Origin: Corynebacterium pelargi
GTDB taxonomy: Bacteria; Actinomycetota; Actinomycetes; Mycobacteriales; Mycobacteriaceae
Length of the DNA stretch: 64,000 bases
Reading direction: 5' to 3'
NCBI RefSeq assembly: GCF_014635485.1
Contig: NZ_BMCX01000002.1
Span: forward strand, 518,335 to 582,334
The notes beneath the pieces were generated by a model. The model was not told the DNA's origin, did not search any database, and saw only the letters and a list, made by a program, of their open reading frames with translations. This document shows positions 37,267 to 45,919 of this stretch, piece after piece; position 1 is the stretch's first letter; every line of letters begins with the position of its first letter. The position numbers were made by a program, and so were the translations under genes.

Positions 37267-37290
37267 GGGTTCAACGCCCGGCAGCTCCAC
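37267..37290 (+). repeat. Displaced tmRNA 3' end, copy 2
   Basis: Identical to the copy at 36329, 938 bases further on. The following 200 bases up to the gene start are also nearly identical, marking a tandem cassette duplication. Confidence 0.8.
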
Positions 37291-37299
37291 AAATCAAGA

Positions 37300-37329
37300 C
37301 CCCAGTTCCTAGCAAGGAGCAGGGGTTTT
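37300..37329 (+). terminator. Terminator attached to tmRNA-end copy 2
   Basis: Stem CCCCAGTTCCT/AGGAGCAGGGG (two mismatches), loop AGCA, TTTT. Confidence 0.65.
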
Positions 37330-37477
37330 CTCGTTTCTAGCCTTGGTCTGGCCGTTTGGGATCAAGTGGCTAGAGTTCTGAGTCTGGACCAAGCAAAGCG
37401 GTGCGTGATGATGCTGATGGTGGAAAAATGATTCCTGTGGTTACAGAGGTTCGACCAATGGTGTGGAGGGCAGACAC

Positions 37478-37822
37478 ATGATGATGAAGATTCATCCCTA
37501 CGTCGAGGTGCTCGAAACCACGGATACCAAGCTCACGGAAAAGCTCATCGAGGAATGGAGAAAAGAAACCGGCGCCACGGTGCCATTGTGGTTTAATTTT
37601 TATGACGATGAAGACTTGTTCGAGGTTCGAGCAACAATCGAGAAAATGGAGCACTTCCCGGAGGTGGATAGCCTCTTCCATTACATGTGCGAACATTCAG
37701 ATCTGTCGCTACATCTTGATTGGGATGAAACACCAACGCGCACTACAGATTTCGAGATGCGGTACCTCGATCGCCCATCAGGAGCACCACACCCAGTGCC
37801 AGAAGATCGATTCAACTTCTAA
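37478..37822 (+). CDS. Small acidic protein, paralogue B (possible immunity protein)
   Basis: 114 residues from ATG 37478, with the same GGAGGG leader as paralogue A. Begins MMMKIHPYVEVLETTDTK and ends PVPEDRFNF. The upstream 200 bases are nearly the same as those of paralogue A, but the proteins have diverged in the middle, as expected for alleles of an immunity or anti-phage family. Function unknown. Confidence 0.65.
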   Translation: MMMKIHPYVEVLETTDTKLTEKLIEEWRKETGATVPLWFNFYDDEDLFEVRATIEKMEHFPEVDSLFHYMCEHSDLSLHLDWDETPTRTTDFEMRYLDRPSGAPHPVPEDRFNF

Positions 37823-37836
37823 TTAGTTTGCAGCGG

Positions 37837-37871
37837 ACCCGGTTGGACCTTGGCGGTCGCGCCGGGTTTTC
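37837..37871 (+). repeat. Cassette-end repeat, copy 3
   Basis: Third copy; it is followed 44 bases on by a decayed tmRNA-end sequence (37915-37936). Confidence 0.65.
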
Positions 37872-37962
37872 TCATGGGAAGGTCCAGCTAGCAACGGGCT
37901 AGCACCAGCATGAGGGGTTCGACCCCCGGCATTCCCTAGCACCGCCTCCCGCGCCGGTAGCC

Positions 37963-37995
37963 CGGAGGATTGCATAGGGATTCATGCAATCTCCG
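37963..37995. other. Strong hairpin of unknown role
   Basis: CGGAGGATTGCAT and ATGCAATCTCCG pair over 12 bp with one bulge. It lies past the last cassette and before the convergent lipoprotein gene, so it may be a terminator, though a T-run is missing. Confidence 0.5.
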
Positions 37996-38043
37996 AGCGT
38001 TTTACCCGGCTTTGGAGTGGCACCTCGACACCGGTGCCGATTG

Positions 38044-39045
38044 CTATCCCCACTGCACCCCGTCTGGTGGAGCATAGGGGCTTGGCGGGTAGATATACAC
38101 CACCGCGTCGTTGCCGCCGCGGCACGTCACCGAAGTATCCTGCACGCAGGTCATCGTGTATGTTTGCCCAGTTACAGGCGAGGTCACTTCCAATACGGGT
38201 GTGGTGTTGGCGTTGTAGATCCACTCCAAAATAAAGGCGTTATACACCGCGCGTGCGAACTGCGGTGAGGTCTTGGGAACATAGTTGGGGTTGGCGCTGC
38301 TGGCATCGCCGCTGAAGGTGGGGAAGTCCGCTTTGGATCGGCCATCAACTACGTCTTCGATGCTGCGATTGCTCGTTTTTTCTTCTGGCTTCGCGCTTGC
38401 AGCGTCGTTGCCACCTGTTTCACCTTCAATGTTTGGTAGATCGCCGGGGTTGCTGCGCAACAGATCTGGTTGCTCATTAAAGGGGCGCTGAGCGATATTT
38501 TCCCAGTCCAGTTCTGCCTCTGCTGCCTCCAGGCTTTCCGGTGTGCCGGATGAGCCGGCGGTGTAATTCCATTGGCCTTGGTCTACCAAGGATGCTCCAT
38601 CGATGGTGTAGAGCACCGCGGTTGTCGCCCCGCTGGCGGCCTCGCCGCTGCTGGCGATAATGCCGTGTTCGCTCTTGGTGCCAGCGATGCTATAACGGCC
38701 ACCGCCAGCCGTTGCAACGCCGTCTTTTAGTGCTGTATCTGCAAGTATCGCCTGGTTGTGTTCTGGGTCCGCGGCAAATACAAGCACAGAACCTACCGCC
38801 GCGTTGGGGGTTTTGCGCAGGAGCAATTCTTTTTGGCCGTCGCCGTTGGCGTCGACAAGCGAATAATCGTAAGTGGATGAAGCATCTTCGATGTCGAAGT
38901 CGTACTCATCGGCGTGGTCAAGCACGTGATTAAAAATCTTTGCAGTTGTCTGCCACTGCTCGGGTTTCGCACTCGAATCATCCGAAGAGGCACTGCATCC
39001 GGCCAGCACTAGGATCGCGCTACCAGCAAGCAATTTGCGCATCAT
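38044..39045 (-). CDS. Lipoprotein with a calcium-binding-like loop
   Basis: 333 residues from ATG 39045 (the next codon is also ATG). Lipobox LAGC (Cys 17). An FG-GAP/EF-hand-like loop DANGDGQKE lies at about 69-77, an Asp/Glu/Lys linker near 220-240, and the C-terminal domain has a cysteine pair (MTCVQDTSVTC). Surface-anchored, function unknown. It follows the flavin reductase gene by three bases. Confidence 0.65.
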   Translation of the reverse strand: MMRKLLAGSAILVLAGCSASSDDSSAKPEQWQTTAKIFNHVLDHADEYDFDIEDASSTYDYSLVDANGDGQKELLLRKTPNAAVGSVLVFAADPEHNQAILADTALKDGVATAGGGRYSIAGTKSEHGIIASSGEAASGATTAVLYTIDGASLVDQGQWNYTAGSSGTPESLEAAEAELDWENIAQRPFNEQPDLLRSNPGDLPNIEGETGGNDAASAKPEEKTSNRSIEDVVDGRSKADFPTFSGDASSANPNYVPKTSPQFARAVYNAFILEWIYNANTTPVLEVTSPVTGQTYTMTCVQDTSVTCRGGNDAVVYIYPPSPYAPPDGVQWG

Positions 39046-39048
39046 GTC

Positions 39049-39597
39049 TTAGGCTTCCTTCACCACGGTCTCAAGCAGTGCTTTCATCGCAGCTTCTTGC
39101 TCGTCGTTCGCGGCAAGTTTGTGGTCTTTGAATGCCTCGCGGAAGGGCAGGAGCACGTCCTTGCCCACAGGCTTCATGCCTACGCGCTGGACAATGTCGT
39201 GCCAATGGCGCACCGCTGACTCGCCGCCATTACCACCCCAGGCGACGAAACCCACGGGCTTGTCGGCCCACTCGCTATAGATGGAGTCAAAATTGTTCTT
39301 CATGGTGCCAGGCACGCTGGCGTTGTATTCGGGGGTGGCGAAGATGAAGCCATCGAAGCTATCGATGAGTTCGGCCCATTCGCGCACTTGTGCTTCTGGG
39401 TACTTACCTTCGTAGGCCGCCGGCGGCTTCGGGGTGTCGATGTGGGGCAGGATGTGCTCGGCCAGGTCGATGAGTTCAAACTCGGCGCCCGAGCCTTCAC
39501 TTAATCCCTTTGCCCAGTGGGCAACGTCGATTGCGTTGCGTCCTTCGCGAACTGACCCCACAAAGATGCCGATGCGCTTTGTTGTTGTGTCTTTCAT
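39049..39597 (-). CDS. NAD(P)H-dependent FMN reductase
   Basis: 182 residues from ATG 39597. The start is directly preceded by GGAGGA, too close for normal use, while TAGGGT seven bases upstream could be a -10 box of a leaderless mRNA. The flavodoxin-like fold has GSVREGRNA for the FMN phosphate and the ATPEYNASVPGTMKN loop, as in ChrR/ArsH-like reductases. It supplies reduced flavin or detoxifies quinones; a link to the downstream catabolic island is not evident. Confidence 0.8.
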   Translation of the reverse strand: MKDTTTKRIGIFVGSVREGRNAIDVAHWAKGLSEGSGAEFELIDLAEHILPHIDTPKPPAAYEGKYPEAQVREWAELIDSFDGFIFATPEYNASVPGTMKNNFDSIYSEWADKPVGFVAWGGNGGESAVRHWHDIVQRVGMKPVGKDVLLPFREAFKDHKLAANDEQEAAMKALLETVVKEA

Positions 39598-39746
39598 TCC
39601 TCCAACCCTAGCGACACTCAGCAGACTTGCGGTGCAGGTAGAAGCTTTGCAGTACCCCCAAGGCTTCGGTGTGGCGCGACGGTGCATCGCTGGCAGTTGT
39701 AGGTCCTGCCACCGGAGCTGGTTTTTTTAATGCACGACTGGAAAAG

Positions 39747-40151
39747 CTAGCAGCGCTGGGCGGAGTTCTTTAAGATGTTGGCAATCTCGCCTGGATCTTC
39801 GAAGGTGTAGTCGGACTTCGCCTCGCGCATGAAGCATTCACCAAAAGGTCCTCGCCACATTTTGTCTGTAGGGCCAGTTTTATGCGAGCGCACCTTCAGA
39901 ACCTGTTGAGATTCCAGCTCGTATTCAAAATGCGTGACCCCACCAAAGCCATTGGCTGGTTCTTCAGTAGGCAAGGCCTCACGTTGAGATCCCACCTGCA
40001 CCCAAACACCATCATCTTCTACAAATTTTGCGCCCTGAAGTTCAATCCTGAGCACCGCTTCTTGAGCACTCAGGTGAACCTGATAGCTACTAGAGCAAGC
40101 CCCTAGCAAGAGTGCGCAGGGGATTGCGGCAAAGATTCCTTTGAAGCGCAC
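39747..40151 (-). CDS. Small lipoprotein
   Basis: 134 residues from GTG 40151, six bases after AAGGAG. Lipobox LGAC (Cys 19). The mature part is beta-rich, with ECF and RC cysteines near the end. No family recognised. Confidence 0.6.
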   Translation of the reverse strand: MRFKGIFAAIPCALLLGACSSSYQVHLSAQEAVLRIELQGAKFVEDDGVWVQVGSQREALPTEEPANGFGGVTHFEYELESQQVLKVRSHKTGPTDKMWRGPFGECFMREAKSDYTFEDPGEIANILKNSAQRC

Positions 40152-40970
40152 GGCAGTCTCCTTGCATCAGCTCAATCACTTTTCGCCCAGGATACTCGCG
40201 CGTGTGCCCATTAGCGGCTCCAAGCTTTTCGACGTCCCCCGGCGCAAATATTCCAAAGCGACTAGTAGAAGGTAGTACCCAGGGGAAATTCGATCTACGA
40301 GGTTCGCCTGCTGGTGGAAGTAAAGTTTCCACTGAACCTTAGGGGTGCTAGAGCCGTCGATCCAAAAACTCTCAAACGTTTTGGGCATCTTTGGAAATCA
40401 ACAAAGTGGATTCTCCAAAACGGCGGACTAGCAAGATAAGCTCACACTTCATCTGCCGGCGGATTGAAAAGTTTTCGAATCTTCCTGCGAGGCTTAGTTG
40501 GCGTCTAGTCGGTGTTTTCGAGCACGTGCTCACCAAGATTCCCCAGTGAGCCCTCGTTGTTCGTTACTTCTAGCTCGTGGGTAGAGAGCCGCAGGGGTTC
40601 TCAAGAATAACTCTGGTGGTTGCGTAGACTCACGAAGCTACGCAATGAATTGGTGGCTCCCAGCATAGCGGTTTGTTTTTATTAGGCGGTGCGCTCAGTG
40701 GACTTCGGTTAGTTTCTAAAGCAGCAGTGGTATGCCTTGTTAACCATTCGGATACTCGAGGGAGAGGTCCGTACCGCTGCCTTTTGGAAACTTACCGAAT
40801 CCTGCCTGGACTCTGAAGGTGTATTTTCGATTGGGTCTCGAACAAGATGGCTGAAGAAGAACTGACGCAGGGCTCCCGGCGCTGAATACAGAAGCTCTGT
40901 TTGGAGGAGAATTTACTGCTGCCTTCTTTTAAAAGCACCGGGCCCCGGAGTCTTTAGCGCTAATCGATTA
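40152..40970. other. Spacer without a clear gene
   Basis: 820 bases. A weak 70-codon minus-strand frame (40176-40388) has no ribosome site and contains the 12-mer copy at 40223. Short frame fragments near 40620-40680 suggest decayed DNA, but nothing is identifiable. No tRNA, integrase or IS end is seen. It marks the right border of the lipoprotein block and the left border of the catabolic island. Confidence 0.45.
40223..40234 (+). repeat. 12-mer AGCTTTTCGACG, copy 6
   Basis: Exact plus-strand copy in the spacer. Confidence 0.75.
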
Positions 40971-41765
40971 TTAGCTACCTTGCTTCGCATCTTTGAATGT
41001 ATTAGCGAGTACCTGTGATTGTGAAGCTAAGATCTGGACGTCTGCACCCACTGCGACGAAATCAACGCCCGATCGAACGTATTCCCGTGCCTGGTCGAGG
41101 TCAAAAGCGTTCACGCCTACAAGCTTCCCGGATTTCTGCACAACATCAATGCATTGATAGACCCTCTCGAGGACATCAGGGTGGGTCTGCTGTCCAAGAA
41201 GTCCCATAGACGCAGCCAAATCGGAAGGTCCGATGAATACCGCGTCCACACCATCTGTATTGGCGATGGCGTCGCAATTCCGGACAGCACGATCGGACTC
41301 AATCTGTACTGTCAGGCTGACTGTTTCTGAGGCTTTGTCCAGATAACCCGAAACACGATTCCAGCGCGAAGAACGAGCAAGTGCACTACCCACTCCACGG
41401 ATGCCTTTGGGGGGATAGTGCATTGCGGCAACCGCATGAGCGGCGTCCTCGCCTGTGTGCACCATTGGCACCATGATGTTCTGAGCACCCAGATCCAGGT
41501 ACTGCTTGATCAACGTAGTGTCTAGAACGGGGACGCGTACCACGGGCGTAGCGGAGCCAGCTGCCACCGCGCGAAGCATGGAAGTTATGGTTTCCAATCC
41601 AACAGGGGAGTGCTCGCCGTCGATCAGCAACCACTCGGCACCTGAGAGGGAAAGAATTTCAGCTGCAGAATCGCTGCCCGAGCACACCCAAAGGCCTGTG
41701 GCAGGGCCTCTTGTTCCACGAACTTTTTCGTTAAATGTCGGCGGTAGATCTACTTGAATTTGCAT
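40971..41765 (-). CDS. hpaI: 4-hydroxy-2-oxoheptanedioate aldolase (HpaI)
   Basis: 264 residues from ATG 41765, with TTGGAGC seven bases upstream; the start overlaps the hpaH end by 16 bases. HpcH/HpaI family TIM barrel: LLIDGEHSP near the start, the metal-site Glu in VQIESDRAV and Asp in FIGPSDLAASMG. It cleaves the C7 hydroxy-oxo acid to pyruvate and succinate semialdehyde, the last step of homoprotocatechuate meta-cleavage. It is the last gene of the minus-strand operon. Confidence 0.88.
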   Translation of the reverse strand: MQIQVDLPPTFNEKVRGTRGPATGLWVCSGSDSAAEILSLSGAEWLLIDGEHSPVGLETITSMLRAVAAGSATPVVRVPVLDTTLIKQYLDLGAQNIMVPMVHTGEDAAHAVAAMHYPPKGIRGVGSALARSSRWNRVSGYLDKASETVSLTVQIESDRAVRNCDAIANTDGVDAVFIGPSDLAASMGLLGQQTHPDVLERVYQCIDVVQKSGKLVGVNAFDLDQAREYVRSGVDFVAVGADVQILASQSQVLANTFKDAKQGS

Positions 41766-42547
41766 GTTATTGCTCCAAGCGGTCCAAAGTCGGCGTGTAC
41801 AGTGTCTCCCTCTTTCACCCACATCGGCCGGGTGAAAGAACCTGCAAGGATGATCTCCCCGGCCTCCAAAGAATCACCATGAGCTGCTAGCTTGTTAGCC
41901 AACCAGGCCACTCCGGTTGCAGGATGATTTAGGATCGCGGCAGCAACACCAGACTCCTCGATCACCTCGTTGCGATAGAGCAAAGCCGCTACCCAGCGCA
42001 GATCCACGTCGTGTGGTTTGACCGGGTTGCCTCCATACACCATCCCGCCCATTGCGGCGTTATCTGAAATAGTGTCGACAATGGTGCGCCCCTCCATTTC
42101 GATCCGAGAACTAAGGATCTCCAGGGCAGGAATGACGTAGTCAGTTGCGTTCATGACCTCGAAGATCGTGACGTTAGGCCCCTTCAAGGGTTCCTTCAAT
42201 ACGAAGGCTAATTCCGTTTCAATTCGTACATTAGAAAACTGCGCATGCTCAATTACCGATCCGTTCTCGAAGACCATGTCCGAAAAAATCGCACCATAGT
42301 CCGGCTCGGTAATACCGGTGGCCTGTTGCATCACTTTGGAGGTTAGGCCAATCTTACGGCCGACTGGCCTACGGCCCGCCTCAATACCGCGGCGGCGCCA
42401 TTCGTTTTGCACGGCATACGAGTCTTCAACGGTCATGTTTTCAAATCGCTTGGTCAATAACGGAATCATTGAGCGGTTTTCTTCCGCCGCTGCAAGTTCA
42501 TCCGCGATTTGAATGATGGTTTCCTTGTTCAGCAAGGGGTGCTCCAT
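41750..42547 (-). CDS. hpaH: 2-oxohept-4-ene-1,7-dioate hydratase (HpaH)
   Basis: 265 residues from ATG 42547. FAH-fold hydratase of the MhpD/HpaH type: RKIGLTSKVMQQATGI, the metal Glu pair in VRIETELAFVL and LEILSSRIEM. It adds water to the dienoate before HpaI. A perfect 9-bp hairpin with a UUCG loop lies 10-31 bases before the start, and the ribosome site is weak, so expression from this point may be tuned relative to hpaD. Confidence 0.85.
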   Translation of the reverse strand: MEHPLLNKETIIQIADELAAAEENRSMIPLLTKRFENMTVEDSYAVQNEWRRRGIEAGRRPVGRKIGLTSKVMQQATGITEPDYGAIFSDMVFENGSVIEHAQFSNVRIETELAFVLKEPLKGPNVTIFEVMNATDYVIPALEILSSRIEMEGRTIVDTISDNAAMGGMVYGGNPVKPHDVDLRWVAALLYRNEVIEESGVAAAILNHPATGVAWLANKLAAHGDSLEAGEIILAGSFTRPMWVKEGDTVHADFGPLGAITCKFK

Positions 42548-42557
42548 TCCGAAAGAG

Positions 42558-42579
42558 GGCGGCGACCGAAGTCGCCGCC
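42558..42579 (-). promoter_or_regulatory. Intercistronic UUCG hairpin before hpaH
   Basis: On the minus strand GGCGGCGAC-TTCG-GTCGCCGCC, a perfect 9-bp stem with the extra-stable C(UUCG)G loop, followed by CTCTTT. It may be a partial terminator or an mRNA processing and stability element. Confidence 0.65.
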
Positions 42580-42607
42580 GTGAGAGGTAACGCGGGGCGT
42601 CGCAAAT

Positions 42608-43675
42608 TTAAAGCTGATGGCCTAGCTTGTATTCGCCCTTCTTGTAATCGGGCATTTCTTCGCCAGGGCGAGTGTACGAAAAGCCATCGGCTCCGATAGT
42701 CTCTTCCATCTCAGAGGCGTCGGTACGTTTCGTCAACTGAACCAGATTGCCGTCGAGGTCAAGTACCCGTGAGCCGTCGGTGTACCAGGAAGGCACAACA
42801 GGGGTGCCCCACCAATCGCGGCGCTGATTGTCATGAACATCCCAAGTTACTCGAGGGTTGTCCGGATCGCCTGTGTAGTAGTCCTGGGTGTAGATCTCCA
42901 CGCGGTGTCCGTCCGGGTCGCGCAGGTAGAGGTAGTAAGCATTGGATACACCGTGGCGGCCGGGACCACGCTCGATTGCGTCCGAGCGTCGCAGCGAACC
43001 GAGCTTGTCGCAGATCGCGATGATGTTGTGCTTCTCATGCGTAGCGAACGCAATGTGGTGCATACGCGGACCATCGCCACCGGTCATTGCGGTGTCATGC
43101 ACAGTTGGCTTGCGTCGCATCCAGGCAGCGTACACCGTGCCCTTTTCATCTTGAATGTCTTCGGTGACACGGAAGCCAAGGTCTTCCATGTACTCTACGG
43201 CTTTGGGCACGTCCGGAGTGATTTGGTTGAAGTGATCCAGGCGAACCAGAGCGCCGGGAATGTGCGCTTGGTAGTCCCAAGCCATTCGACGTTCATGCTT
43301 TACCTCGTAGAAAAACTCATACGGGAAGCCAAGCGGATCTTCAACGCGAACAGAATCTCCAATGCCTTTGACGAAACCATCTGCTTTCCGCTCTACGCGA
43401 CAACCGCGCTCCTTATAAAAGGCCTCTGCTTTATCTAGGTCCTCGGGTGAACGCACGCGGAAGGAGAATGCTTGAACTGCTGCCTCGGGGCCTTGACGCA
43501 ACACAAGATTGTGGTGAATAAATTCCTCGTAGGTGCGCAGGTAGATTGCGTTGTCGTCTTCTTCAGTGACGACTAGGCCGAGAACATCGACGTAGAAGTC
43601 GCGAGATGCCTTGAGATCAGTTACAACAATCTCCATGTAGGCACAACGCAAAATGTCTGGTGCTTGAACAGTCAT
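42608..43675 (-). CDS. hpaD: Homoprotocatechuate 2,3-dioxygenase (HpaD, extradiol VOC type)
   Basis: 355 residues from ATG 43675, AAAGGAT seven bases upstream. Two vicinal-oxygen-chelate modules; the C-terminal one carries the metal ligands His148 (LVRLDHFN), His206 or 207 (MHHIAF) and Glu260 (HRVEIY), as in Brevibacterium HPCD. It opens the ring of 3,4-dihydroxyphenylacetate. The whole-protein length agrees with that enzyme. It is the key step that fixes the pathway identity. Confidence 0.92.
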   Translation of the reverse strand: MTVQAPDILRCAYMEIVVTDLKASRDFYVDVLGLVVTEEDDNAIYLRTYEEFIHHNLVLRQGPEAAVQAFSFRVRSPEDLDKAEAFYKERGCRVERKADGFVKGIGDSVRVEDPLGFPYEFFYEVKHERRMAWDYQAHIPGALVRLDHFNQITPDVPKAVEYMEDLGFRVTEDIQDEKGTVYAAWMRRKPTVHDTAMTGGDGPRMHHIAFATHEKHNIIAICDKLGSLRRSDAIERGPGRHGVSNAYYLYLRDPDGHRVEIYTQDYYTGDPDNPRVTWDVHDNQRRDWWGTPVVPSWYTDGSRVLDLDGNLVQLTKRTDASEMEETIGADGFSYTRPGEEMPDYKKGEYKLGHQL

Positions 43676-43705
43676 GATGTGATCCTTTGTGTACGCGTCG
43701 GGTAA

Positions 43706-45202
43706 TTAATCGTCTTGCTTGCCGAATACTGGGTTGTGGACTTCGCCTAGGTTGATGTGTACGGCCTGCTGATCGGTGTAGAAGTCAATCGAACGGTAGC
43801 CACCCTCGTGCCCTAATCCAGATGCTTTGACGCCACCGAAAGGAGTACGCAAATCACGGACGTTGTTGGAGTTGAGCCAAACCATGCCAGCTTCGACGTT
43901 TTGCGCGAAGTTGTGAGCACGTTTGAGATCGTTGGTCCAGATGTACGCGGCTAGACCGTATTTGGTGTTATTAGCCAGTTCGAGTGCTTCCTCGTCGGTG
44001 TCGAAGGGGGTGATCGCTACTACGGGGCCGAAAATTTCTTCTTGGAAAATTCGAGCATCCGGGGATACATCGGCAAATACGGTGGGTTGAACGAAGTTGC
44101 CCTCTTCAAAGCCCTCAGGGCGGCCGCCGCCTGCGACCAGGCGGGCCTCTTGCTTGCCGATCTCGACATAGCTCATGACCTTCTCAAAGTGCTCTGGATG
44201 TACTAGAGCACCGACCTCTGTCTTAGGATCCTCTGGCAGACCGACTTTCACACGTTTTGCCTGGTTAGCGTATCGTTCGACAAATTCTTCGTATATTTCT
44301 CGCTGCACCAGGATTCGAGAGCCGGCCGTGCACCTCTCGCCGTTGAGGGAAAAGACTCCGAAGATCGTAGCGTCGATGGCTGCGTCCAAATCTGCGTCGG
44401 CAAAGACCACTGCGGGTGACTTGCCTCCGAGTTCCATGGATAGACCTTTGAGGTACGGTGCCGCGTTCCCGAAAATGATCTGACCTGTGCGGGATTCACC
44501 TGTGAAGGAAATCAGCGGCACATCGGGGTGTTTGACCAGCGAATCACCGGCGTAGCCTTCTTCGCCGTACCCATTTACGAGATTGAATACACCCTTGGGA
44601 AGTCCAGCTTCTTCGAAGATACCCGGCCAAAGCGATGCTGAGAGTGGTGTGAACTCAGCTGGCTTCAACACGACGGTGTTGCCCGTTGCTAGTGCAGGGC
44701 CGAGTTTCCAGGATTCAAGCATAAAAGGTGTGTTCCACGGGGTGATGAGGCCAGCGACACCGATCGGCTTACGATTGACGTAGTTGGCCTGGCGGCCCGG
44801 TACTTTAAACGCATCATCATGCTGAGCGACAATCAAATCTGCGAAGAAGCGGAAGTTTTCCGCAGCGCGCCGAGCCTGGCCAAGTGCCTGAGTGATTGGA
44901 AGGCCTGAGTCGAAAGACTCCATCTCAGCAAGAATGTCTTCCCTTGATTCGACGATATCCGCAATTTTGTGGAGAATGCGGGATCGTTCTCGGGGGAGCA
45001 TTTTTGGCCAAGGGCCGTTTAGGAATGCCTCTTTAGCCGCTTTTACGGCTCGGTCGATGTCTTCAACCTTGCCGGAAGCTGCCTGAATATAGGGCTCGTT
45101 GGTCACTGGATTGATCACGTCGAAAGTGTCGCCGTCGAGGGAGTCGACCCATTCGCCGTTGATGTAGTGCTGAATTTTCTCAGGAAGGTTCTTCGGTGCC
45201 AT
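43706..45202 (-). CDS. hpaE: 5-carboxymethyl-2-hydroxymuconate semialdehyde dehydrogenase (HpaE)
   Basis: 498 residues from ATG 45202, with AGAGGA upstream. NAD-dependent aldehyde dehydrogenase with Glu257 (MELGGKSP) and nucleophile Cys291 (NGERCTAG). Assigned to HpaE by its place between the regulator and hpaD. It oxidises the ring-cleavage semialdehyde to the dicarboxylate. General ALDH motifs do not fix the substrate. Confidence 0.87.
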   Translation of the reverse strand: MAPKNLPEKIQHYINGEWVDSLDGDTFDVINPVTNEPYIQAASGKVEDIDRAVKAAKEAFLNGPWPKMLPRERSRILHKIADIVESREDILAEMESFDSGLPITQALGQARRAAENFRFFADLIVAQHDDAFKVPGRQANYVNRKPIGVAGLITPWNTPFMLESWKLGPALATGNTVVLKPAEFTPLSASLWPGIFEEAGLPKGVFNLVNGYGEEGYAGDSLVKHPDVPLISFTGESRTGQIIFGNAAPYLKGLSMELGGKSPAVVFADADLDAAIDATIFGVFSLNGERCTAGSRILVQREIYEEFVERYANQAKRVKVGLPEDPKTEVGALVHPEHFEKVMSYVEIGKQEARLVAGGGRPEGFEEGNFVQPTVFADVSPDARIFQEEIFGPVVAITPFDTDEEALELANNTKYGLAAYIWTNDLKRAHNFAQNVEAGMVWLNSNNVRDLRTPFGGVKASGLGHEGGYRSIDFYTDQQAVHINLGEVHNPVFGKQDD

Positions 45203-45271
45203 TGTTATGTCCTCTCAAAATGAGTGTGTTATTTGGGTTTTCGACCTGAAGAGATGGTCTCCGGATTGCAT

Positions 45272-45919
45272 CTAGCTGGACTGCTGATAAGCATCGATTG
45301 TGTTTAGCCTGTGCTGACGAGCAACTTTTTCGATGTACGCAGCCTCAGCACCCGCCTCAATTAGTGCCACGATTTGTTCATGTTCCCTGACTGAAGCGAT
45401 GGCGCGTTGAGGAACGAAAGCGAACGTAGACTCGCGGACGTAATTCAGCCGTTCCCACTCGCTAAACACCAGGTCCAACAAGTGCTGGTTCGGGCATTTA
45501 TTGAACAATGCTTGATGAAACTTTTTGTTCAGATGGGTGAATTCAGCCGGATCGAGATTGTTGGTGGAGATCTCAAGCTGAGAATTGATTCTCCGCGCTT
45601 CAGCGAGATCTGCGGAATCGAGGTTCGGAGCTGATAAAGCGGTGGCTACACCTTCGAGCACTGCGACGGATTCCATAAGATTGGAATAGCGTTCGGGCTC
45701 GATCATTGTGACCCTTGCCCCCACGTTGCGGGCGAACGTCACCAACCCTTCTGCTTCCAATTGACGGATGGCCTCACGGATAGGTACCGGGCTGACGGAG
45801 AGCTCATCCGCAAGCGAACTGATGACCAACCTATGACCGGGTGCGAATTCATGAGTTTGAATCTTTGCTTTGATCCACTCGTAGGCGCGCTCTGTTTTGC
45901 TTTGTTCTACTACTGTCAT
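45272..45919 (-). CDS. GntR/FCD-family transcriptional regulator
   Basis: 215 residues from ATG 45919, overlapping the upstream gene's stop as ATGA, so it is translated with it. N-terminal winged helix (LADELSVSPVPIREAIRQLEAEG) and C-terminal FCD effector domain with its conserved His and Asp residues. The likely operator is the palindrome ATCATATATGAT at 47518-47529 between the divergent operons. It is probably the repressor of the hpa genes, relieved by an aromatic or ring-cleavage acid. Confidence 0.85.
   Translation of the reverse strand: MTVVEQSKTERAYEWIKAKIQTHEFAPGHRLVISSLADELSVSPVPIREAIRQLEAEGLVTFARNVGARVTMIEPERYSNLMESVAVLEGVATALSAPNLDSADLAEARRINSQLEISTNNLDPAEFTHLNKKFHQALFNKCPNQHLLDLVFSEWERLNYVRESTFAFVPQRAIASVREHEQIVALIEAGAEAAYIEKVARQHRLNTIDAYQQSS

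Noticed and set aside
36329..37290. CRISPR array as explanation of the spaced 24-bp repeats
   Set aside because: Spacing is 0.9-1.3 kb, the repeat equals the tmRNA 3' end, and no cas gene is near.
40436..40970. Possible decayed transposase in the spacer before hpaI
   Set aside because: Only short fragments without motif or terminal inverted repeats can be read.
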